DNA from: JAXLWB01 sp046328715
GTDB taxonomy: Bacteria; Chloroflexota; Anaerolineae; Caldilineales; Caldilineaceae
NCBI GenBank assembly: GCA_046328715.1
Contig: JAXLWB010000011.1
Coordinates: 1-64,000 of the forward strand
Reading direction: 5' to 3'
Length of the DNA: 64,000 bases
The position numbers and the translations under genes were made by a program. Numbering within the stretch: position 1 is the first letter of the stretch; each line of letters opens with the position of its first letter. The notes beneath the pieces were generated by a model that was given only the letters and a program-made list of their open reading frames with translations, was not told where the DNA came from and did no database searches. Shown one piece after another: positions 45,901-50,826 of this stretch.

Positions 45901-46389
45901 TAGATAATAGTCGTACACACCGGGTTGTGCAAAGCTATAAGTAAAACTGGCACTGCTGGCAATTGTCGCACTGATAAAGTTAATGTTGGCAAGTTCTGGG
46001 GCAACAATGAAAGGATCGACCTCGGCAGTTTTTATTTCATTACCACCATTGCGCTGGATCAAGGGTAGAAAGATGCGATTTACAATGCCGCTGCGCAGTG
46101 TTTGCTGTTGCCCAGTAGCGTTGTGCCAAACTACTTGCGCGTTGACAGGCACAACCATGCTCTGTGGTTGAATCCCTGCCTGTGTTAGCGTGATTTGATA
46201 GCTGGCAGCAACTTCTGCCTCGGGCATCGTAAGCGGTTGCGCCACTTGGTTGCCCCAGCGATGAGCGAGTGGAAAGTGTCTGCCCCCCACTTGGCCTTCC
46301 GAGTTTAGCCAGCGATTGTCACTACTCAAGAGGACAATCGTAAAAAAAACAAGCGTTAACCAATAGCTTGACTGTCTTGAAAATTGCAT
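39973..46389 (-). CDS. secreted RHS/YD-repeat polymorphic toxin with L,D-transpeptidase-like C-terminal domain
   Basis: 2138 residues. Order: signal peptide (1-25); cupredoxin-like domain (about 62-176) in which the Cu ligand Cys is replaced (YYLVDHPH instead of YYCxxHP); Thr/Pro linker (180-235); carboxypeptidase-regulatory-like domain (268-350); NHL propeller repeats (about 790-1120, GVVAAADGSIYVATD and similar); YD repeats (1130-1880); RHS core (DHLGSSRLV; DPIGFAGGGSNLYAYVKNTP; then LIDPSGLA at about 2005). The last 132 residues are a distinct domain: GPVQPGEYELDHH and FNLHYGTRSAGCITV. The H-x5-S-x-GC motif matches DUF2778/Tlde1-like L,D-transpeptidase effectors, with candidate catalytic Cys near 2106. 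The N-terminal export signal suggests Sec secretion. GGAG precedes the ATG. No immunity gene is seen downstream. Confidence 0.9.
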   Translation of the reverse strand: MQFSRQSSYWLTLVFFTIVLLSSDNRWLNSEGQVGGRHFPLAHRWGNQVAQPLTMPEAEVAASYQITLTQAGIQPQSMVVPVNAQVVWHNATGQQQTLRSGIVNRIFLPLIQRNGGNEIKTAEVDPFIVAPELANINFISATIASSASFTYSFAQPGVYDYYLVDHPHLQGQIIVEQESAATATPTATPTETATPTATATTIPTKITPTATPTEADAPPPPDPASVAPPLDQTGSTSLLDANSFLYSGNNPIQTGVLSDTIEARRASVLRGRVLRVDGSGLPGVTISILDHPEFGQTRSRADGMFDLVVNGGGWLTLNYSKTGLLSSQRKVNAPWQEYAWLPDVVLLQPDPNVTLIDLTANIPMQVARGSVVSDSAGIRQATVLIPQGTQAYIFSSKTTTKTVTSLHFRFTEYTVGDQGPQAMPGELPPTSGYTYAIDLGTDEAMAKVAGRDVVFNQPVIFYLENYLQLQDGVPTPMGYYDPDRSMWIAYESGRIIRIIEISNGLATLDVDGDGAVDSGNLLSDLGISDAERSTLAQLYAAGQSLWRGRIDHLSKWDVNQGTRCAKNQCEPPDLDESPRPIQQPDTTPKVCRSIVGCRDQTLGEVVDLVGTPFQLHYQSDRTAGRTTDYQLEIPLSGESLPSNILSILREVSIAGRQDRRRFAALPNQTEVYRWDGLDAHGRRVVGAQNLHIRVGYVYELEYVRTERFGYNGGGKISVNAALQEFILWQTWDIPLVIPENSSTQLGGWSLDVHHFYDPYAKILYLGDGSRRSAESLNSLMIDTPATLLGGNGPQGVVAAADGSIYVATDKRVQRIDPNGVVSTFAGTGSGAPCFGGAGSCGDGGPATQASLNQAIGLALGSDGSLYIVEIGANRVRRVTPDGIITTVAGTGEGCPFPYNTCFAGDGGPATQARLAGPSDVALGPDGSLYIADGLNNRIRRVDGSGIIHTVAGGGPNVPWVEGNPATTASLDRPSGIEVSADGTLLIVTNNWITTVRADGSLWTVGGTRSRGNGADGSVAREVGINATGNAILLRDGSILFSHLYGCRIRRISPQGILSTVAGNDNCGYGGDGGAAQQASLRLNSGGGGLGSALTISPDGNVYVADYFNNRVRRLQGALPGFSANQLVIAAESGSEVYIFNADGHHLRTLHALTGAVLYEFSYDSAGRLEHIRDGNHNTTTIQRAATGAPIAIIGIDGQKTQLGLDVNGYLASVTNPASETTRMSYSESGLLTTFTTPLGQSSTFTYTHAGYLTRDQDAIDGSLELNRQRIGQGYVVSVTTALSHTTTYQVVTDNLGTQLFTDTLPSGERSVEIKRTNATQSSLATDGTLTTVTLGADPRWKMFSPLVKSATVVIPSGLTASVSMQRSATLTQTANPFTLTALNEKLTINGRIYNSDYNAASRTFTDTSPSGRQQIARIDTQGQLIYQQTAGLEPATYGYDERGRIVLATQGSGANQRSTTFAYNGEGYLASISDPLSRTITFGYDQAGRVISQTLPDGRMIGYGYDANGNFTSLTPPGRPAHTFTYSPIDLVASYTPPDVLPGSESTIYSYNLDRQATQMARPDGKVIKLGYDPAGRPNSLTMARGVLNFAYQPTTGNLAGILAPGGISLSLGYDGGLLMGQSWTGPIAGNIAYSYDNNFRRTASTVNGSNPISQSYDTDSLLTGVGALALHRNVQNGLLSGSTLGNISDTVRYNGFGETISYTAGFGGAALLGFQYEYDKLGRILTRTETISGVVVVFGYGYDLAGRLATVRKNGATISTYTYDPNGNRLTFTGSGAPISATYDAQDRLLHYGNASYTYSANGELESKTVSGQTTTYSYDELGNLIKVVLPDGTLIDYLVDGFNRRIGKKVNGVLTQGFLYDGQLRIVAELDGTGNVVSRFVYATHINVPDYMIKGGVTYRLLTDHLGSSRLVVNAATGTVVQMIEFDEFGQLLSDTNPGFQPFGFAGGLYDRQTKLVRFGARDYDAEVGRWTAKDPIGFAGGGSNLYAYVKNTPVSLIDPSGLAECKYEIAHSKLSCTSTDQTITINIEDPDVFSGSGPCRNDPSCVDTGGTGPVQPGEYELDHHVKNGKNWFYLDPGTWGKLKRIFGGRGGFNLHYGTRSAGCITVTNESKWKELEKLLLDDTRSGKKNTIKVKP

Positions 46390-46500
46390 TCACGTTCTCC
46401 GCTTCCCGATCATATAAACGCTGATTGGCAACCTATATCCTTATACTGATGCAAGCGAATCTGCCATCAGTACATCCTAGACGGGTGTACTGGCGCATCT

Positions 46501-46529
46501 TAGCAGCCGGTCGCGACGAGAGCGCGACG
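46501..46529 (+). promoter_or_regulatory. 11-bp-spaced TCGCGACG direct repeats upstream of SARP gene 1
   Basis: TAGCAG at 46501-46506 is followed, at a fixed distance of 10 bp, by TCGCGACG (46511-46518) and GCGCGACG (46522-46529), an 11-bp step. The same composite occurs upstream of the second SARP gene and at 58284-58330. Direct repeats at one helical turn are the known binding pattern of SARP activators. Confidence 0.6.
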
Positions 46530-46776
46530 AAACCGAGAAGAGCGGGCCCTCAATTGCCAAATGATTTGACGCTCCTGTTGGGCCATGTTATAGTTGCGGC
46601 TCTTCTTATCAACCCACTTAGCGAAAGGAGGCCAATCATGCTGTTGCTCAACAGAACCAACCTTACTTCTTTATGTAGACTGCGCCTCACCTTCATGCGG
46701 CATTGATCCCTGCGGTCTCCATAGAGTTTGCCTTCCACTGATCGAGCTGACTTACTTGACAGAAGGATTGCGGCCT

Positions 46777-49635
46777 ATGACTCGTCTACTTGAATTAACC
46801 CTGTTTGGTAGTCCAGTTGTGCGTTACCACGGCCAACCTGTAACCGGTTTTCGCTCCAGCAAGGCGCAAGCCTTGCTCTACTACCTCGCGGTCACGGGGC
46901 GATCCCACATGCGCCCCACATTGGCTGGTCTCTTCTGGGGCGATCAACCGGAAGAGTCCGCACGCACCAGCCTAAGCAAATGTCTCTCTAACCTGCGTGA
47001 CCTGGTCGGTGAGGCCGTGTTGGTGGACCGGCAAACAATCGCCTTTAACCACAATCGGCCCTATCAGCTAGATACCGAACACTTTCTGGCCGGTATTGCG
47101 CAGTCACCCACGCCGGAGACCATTGCATCCTGGCAAGCGGCCCTGGCCCTCTACCGTGGCGACTTTTTGGAAGGCTTCTATGTGCGAGACGCGCCTGAGT
47201 TTGAACAATGGGTGTTGGTTCAGCGCGCTCATTATCGGGAAGCCGTGGTACAAGGACTATATACCTTGGCGAATTACTTTGATCAACAGGGTGATCTTTC
47301 CAGCGCCATCACCTACACCCGCCGTCTATTGACGCTGGAGCCGTGGCGCGAAGAGGCGCATCGTCAGTTGATGACACGGCTGGCGCGCAGCGGGCAACGG
47401 GCGGCAGCGCTGGCACAATTTGAGACTTGTCGCAAGATTTTGGACGAGGAGTTGGCCGTCGAGCCAGACGCTGAGACACTCACCTTGGTAGAGGTGATAA
47501 GACAGGACAAGGTGACAAGGTGGCAGGGTGACAAGGTGAATGCCATGCAGGATCACCTTGTCACGAATCACCTGCCCATTCCACCCACAGCGCTGATTGG
47601 GCGCGAGCGTGAATTGACGGAATTGGGCGAGCTCATCCGCGATCCGCAGTGCCGCTTGGTCACAATTATCGGGGCGGGCGGCATGGGCAAGACACGGCTG
47701 GCGTTGGCGGCGGCGGCAGAGCAAGGGGAAAAATTTCAGCACGGTGCGGCTTTTGTTGCGTTGGCTGGTGTTTTCTCGGCGCAATTTCTGCCGCAGGCGA
47801 TTCTCAATGCGCTCAACGTACCCTTGCGCGGCGATTTGTCGCCGCAGCAACAAGTGCGTGCGCTCTTGTCCAGTGAGGAACGGTTGTTGGTCTTGGACAA
47901 CTATGAACAGTTGTTGCCCGATGTCGAGTTGTTGATCGACCTGTTGTCGTATGCGTCGAAAATCACCTTGCTGGTAACCTCGCGTGAACGGCTGGCGTTG
48001 CAGGCTGAACATTTATACGAGTTGGGCGGACTGGACTATCTGCGTTCTTCATCACCAACGATAAGCCCCAAATCCCCACCTGATCCCGGCAGCTTTGCAG
48101 CCGTTCAACTCTTTTTGCAACGAGTGCGCCAAATCCAGCCGCGCTTTGTTCCCAATGCGGACGAACTGCAGGCGATTGTACGCATTTGCCGTATTAGCGA
48201 AGGGATGCCGCTGGGGCTTGAACTTGCCGCTGCAGCAGTGCGCGAGCAATCCTGCGTGACGCTCGCTGCCATGCTAGAACAGGGGCAAGCTCGCTTGGCA
48301 ACTCGCTTGCGTGACCTGCCTGAACGTCATCGCACGATGGAAGCGGTCTTTGAGCATTCGTGGTGTTTGCTTTCTGCCGCTGAACAACAAGTATTAGCTG
48401 CACTCTCGGTCTTCCGTGGCGGTTTTGAGATCGAGGCAGCGCAAACGGTAGCGAACGCCACACCAGCAATTCTGGTCGCCTTGCTCGACAAATCCTGGTT
48501 ACGGCGTAACCCAAACGGACGCTATCACATTCATGAGCTGATGCGCCAATATGCCAGCCAGCAATTGGTGGAGTCTGGCGAGTTTGGCGTGGTGCAGCAT
48601 CGTTACACGACTTATTTCTTCAAGTGGTCCGAAGAAGTGCAAACTGGTATGTCAGGGCGACAACCGACCGAGTGGATGATACGCATCGAGCAAGATATTG
48701 ATAACCTGCGTGCGACTCTAAAATGGCTTGCCCTACATTCCCTAGAAGAGGGTCTGTTAATGACCTGCAATCTACATTGGCTTTGGCAATCGAGAGGTTA
48801 TCTGCGAGAAGGCTGCGATTGGTTCGCACTCATGCTGGCGCAGGATGCATTAGTTGCCTCGATTGTACGTGTCAGTGCGTATGATAATGCGGGCCTGCTT
48901 GCCATCATGGCAAACGAGATTGATAAGGCGGAACTATTATTGAGCCAAAGTCTTGCCCTTCATCAATCACTTGATCCGAGCGATCCGCAGGCCGGTGAAG
49001 AATTGGCAAGTGTGTTGAACCATTTGGGCGTGGTGGCCCTCTATCGTGGCGACTATCAAAATGCGCTGCAACTTTGTCATCAAGGATTGGCCATCGCGCA
49101 ACAGTGTGGCAGCCTACCGAAAACGTCGTCGGCCTTTTTGTTTGCCGGCGAAGCGTATTACCTGCAAGGATCATTCGAGGAAGCCAGGCGTAGCTTTGAG
49201 GAGTGCTGCCGCATCAACGAGGCCAGGGGCACTCCACGGTCACGCGCCTACAGTTATGCCCGTCTAGGGCATCTAGTCTGTGCCCTGGGAGATTTGGGGC
49301 GAGCCAGCACGTTGTTCGCACAGGGGTTGAGGTGGGTCGATGAATGTCATGATCTGGCTGGAACCAGTATGGTGCTGATCGGGCTGGCAAGAATCGCCGC
49401 GCTTTGTGGCAAGTATGAGCGAGCTGCAGTCTTAACCGCTGCTAAGGAAGAGATGTTCACCGTTAACCCAATTATGCGCTATTGGCCGATGGAGCGCGCC
49501 GAAAACGAACGTACATTGGCACTTCTCCACGCCCATTTGGATGATGCCACCTTCGCCACTGCTTGGGCAAAAGGGTCGGCAATGTCGGTAGAGCAAGTCG
49601 TGGCTTACGCCCTATCCGAATCGCCAACCCTATGA
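46777..49635 (+). CDS. SARP-like regulator 1: BTAD + NB-ARC/AAA ATPase + TPR
   Basis: 952 residues from ATG 46777 (AAGGA ten bases upstream); the frame is open further but that stretch is Cys-rich and unlike the paralogue. Residues 1-95 are an OmpR-type winged helix (LELTLFGSPVVRYHGQPVTG, then LWD-like EESARTSLSKCLSNLRDLVG). Residues 95-245 are a BTAD domain. The ATPase has Walker A IIGAGGMGKTRLALAAA near 300 and Walker B LLVLDNYEQLL near 370. The C-terminal third is TPR-like. Such proteins are cytoplasmic transcription activators, often of secondary-metabolite genes. A GACAAGGT octamer repeat encodes part of the BTAD-ATPase linker. Paralogue: 50827-53718. It is divergent from the RHS toxin. 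Confidence 0.92.
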   Translation: MTRLLELTLFGSPVVRYHGQPVTGFRSSKAQALLYYLAVTGRSHMRPTLAGLFWGDQPEESARTSLSKCLSNLRDLVGEAVLVDRQTIAFNHNRPYQLDTEHFLAGIAQSPTPETIASWQAALALYRGDFLEGFYVRDAPEFEQWVLVQRAHYREAVVQGLYTLANYFDQQGDLSSAITYTRRLLTLEPWREEAHRQLMTRLARSGQRAAALAQFETCRKILDEELAVEPDAETLTLVEVIRQDKVTRWQGDKVNAMQDHLVTNHLPIPPTALIGRERELTELGELIRDPQCRLVTIIGAGGMGKTRLALAAAAEQGEKFQHGAAFVALAGVFSAQFLPQAILNALNVPLRGDLSPQQQVRALLSSEERLLVLDNYEQLLPDVELLIDLLSYASKITLLVTSRERLALQAEHLYELGGLDYLRSSSPTISPKSPPDPGSFAAVQLFLQRVRQIQPRFVPNADELQAIVRICRISEGMPLGLELAAAAVREQSCVTLAAMLEQGQARLATRLRDLPERHRTMEAVFEHSWCLLSAAEQQVLAALSVFRGGFEIEAAQTVANATPAILVALLDKSWLRRNPNGRYHIHELMRQYASQQLVESGEFGVVQHRYTTYFFKWSEEVQTGMSGRQPTEWMIRIEQDIDNLRATLKWLALHSLEEGLLMTCNLHWLWQSRGYLREGCDWFALMLAQDALVASIVRVSAYDNAGLLAIMANEIDKAELLLSQSLALHQSLDPSDPQAGEELASVLNHLGVVALYRGDYQNALQLCHQGLAIAQQCGSLPKTSSAFLFAGEAYYLQGSFEEARRSFEECCRINEARGTPRSRAYSYARLGHLVCALGDLGRASTLFAQGLRWVDECHDLAGTSMVLIGLARIAALCGKYERAAVLTAAKEEMFTVNPIMRYWPMERAENERTLALLHAHLDDATFATAWAKGSAMSVEQVVAYALSESPTL
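47506..47564 (+). repeat. GACAAGGT octamers and hairpin inside SARP gene 1
   Basis: Octamers GACAAGGT, GACAAGGT, GGCAGGGT and GACAAGGT run from 47506 to 47537. GTGACAAGGTGA (47528-47539) and TCACCTTGTCAC (47553-47564) form a perfect 12-bp stem. The frame is kept, and the encoded residues form the linker between the BTAD and ATPase domains. Confidence 0.8.
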
Positions 49636-49798
49636 ACATCACCGCTGGCCAAACAGAGGAAAGGACCAATGCATATTGACCTCCACCTCACGCCACCAGG
49701 CATCCGCTTCCATAGGAGGATTCGGCCAATCGCCTGCAACATACCGGCATTGTTGATTACTTTGTAAACGATTTTTTGGAGTAAGTCCACAACGTTGC

Positions 49799-50611
49799 TC
49801 AGACCACTGCGGTAATGATATTGGTGGTTTGGGGGGTGGACCACCCATCACCGTCTAGGTAACCACGCGAGACCGCCGCAACCTCAGCCACAATCTCATC
49901 AAGAACGCTCGGTCCTTGCGCCGCAAGCGCACCGAGCATGGTCGGCGCACCGCCGACCATGCTGCGCACAAAGTGCTCGGCGGATTGCCAGCGACTGAGT
50001 TTGACGGCGGCGCAGCTCTGCACCTCCCGAAACCCAGCCTGTACTGCTAATGTACAAATCGCCTGGGCGTCGCCGAGGCTAAAGGGTGGCAAAGCCGCTT
50101 TGTCCGCACCGACCCGACGAGCAAGGGCTTCTTCCAAGAGGCGAAAACCTGGGGCATGTTCAATCGTGCGCCAGACTGTCATCGTTAAGCGCCCGCCGGG
50201 TGCCATAACCCGCCGGATTTCATGGAAAGCGGCCAGTTTATCGGCAAAGAACTGCAACCCCTGTTCGCAGACCACGACATCAAACGCGGCATCGGGCAGC
50301 GGCATCGACAAAGCGCTCCCCTCGAACCATTCGATGGCCGGGTGCGGGACTACTCGGCGCGCCACGGCCAGCATATCGGCGTTAATATCAAGCCCTACCA
50401 CTCTTCCAGTTGATCCGATACGATCCGCAAGGTGACGAGTGACGATTCCTGTCCCGCAGGCCAGATCTAGCACACGTTCTCCTGGTTGTAGCGCTAACCG
50501 ATCCACCAATTCTGGTGCCCAGTGGGCAAAGATGGCTGGGACCGTATGTTGCTCATAGATCTCGGCGGGTGTTCCTGTGACTTCTATTCTGATCCTTTGT
50601 TGAGTGGACAT
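49799..50611 (-). CDS. class I SAM-dependent methyltransferase (UbiE/Methyltransf_11 type)
   Basis: 270 residues. Motif I is ERVLDLACGTGIVTRHLADR, followed by VVGLDINADMLAVARR, FEGSALSMPLPDAAFDVVVC, then RRVMAPGGRLTMTVWR. The layout matches small-molecule methyltransferases of the UbiE group. A C-terminal extension contains AEHFVRSMVGGAPTM. It lies between the two SARP paralogues, transcribed against both: convergent with SARP 1 and divergent from SARP 2, suggesting it may be a target of one of them. AAGGAG precedes the ATG. Substrate unknown. Confidence 0.9.
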   Translation of the reverse strand: MSTQQRIRIEVTGTPAEIYEQHTVPAIFAHWAPELVDRLALQPGERVLDLACGTGIVTRHLADRIGSTGRVVGLDINADMLAVARRVVPHPAIEWFEGSALSMPLPDAAFDVVVCEQGLQFFADKLAAFHEIRRVMAPGGRLTMTVWRTIEHAPGFRLLEEALARRVGADKAALPPFSLGDAQAICTLAVQAGFREVQSCAAVKLSRWQSAEHFVRSMVGGAPTMLGALAAQGPSVLDEIVAEVAAVSRGYLDGDGWSTPQTTNIITAVV

Positions 50612-50696
50612 AAAAAGCTCCTTTTTTTTCCGTGGTGATGGTTGAGAGAGATGTGATAAGCGTATAGTTGGCTGATCATCATGTTGATTGTGTCAC

Positions 50697-50725
50697 TTCA
50701 CAAACAGAAGCGAATGCACTATAAT
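50697..50725 (+). promoter_or_regulatory. sigma-70-like promoter of SARP gene 2
   Basis: TTCACA (50697-50702) and TATAAT (50720-50725) with a 17-bp spacer face SARP gene 2. The TCGCGACG repeats begin about 35 bp beyond the predicted transcription start, so binding there could block or modulate transcription. Confidence 0.55.
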
Positions 50726-50748
50726 TGCCTAATCCTTACAACATAGGT

Positions 50749-50795
50749 GCTAGCATAGCAGCGTATCGCGACGGTATCGCGACGGCAGCGCGACG
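50749..50795 (+). promoter_or_regulatory. 11-bp-spaced TCGCGACG direct repeats upstream of SARP gene 2
   Basis: GCTAGCATAGCAGC (50749-50762) is followed by three repeats: TCGCGACG at 50766, TCGCGACG at 50777 and GCGCGACG at 50788. The step is exactly 11 bp, and TAGCAG begins 10 bp before the first repeat, as in the other two copies. It lies between the promoter and the GTG start. Confidence 0.65.
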
Positions 50796-50826
50796 GGATG
50801 GCAACAAAGTATTCCCAAATTCTCCT

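Noticed and set aside
46594..46776. N-terminal extension of SARP regulator 1
   Set aside because: Sixty-one Cys-rich residues with no counterpart in the family; ATG 46777 has AAGGA and matches the usual start.
50725..50826. N-terminal extension of SARP regulator 2 from TTG 50725
   Set aside because: The codon lies within the -10 box and the frame runs through the direct repeats; GTG 50827 aligns with the paralogue's start.
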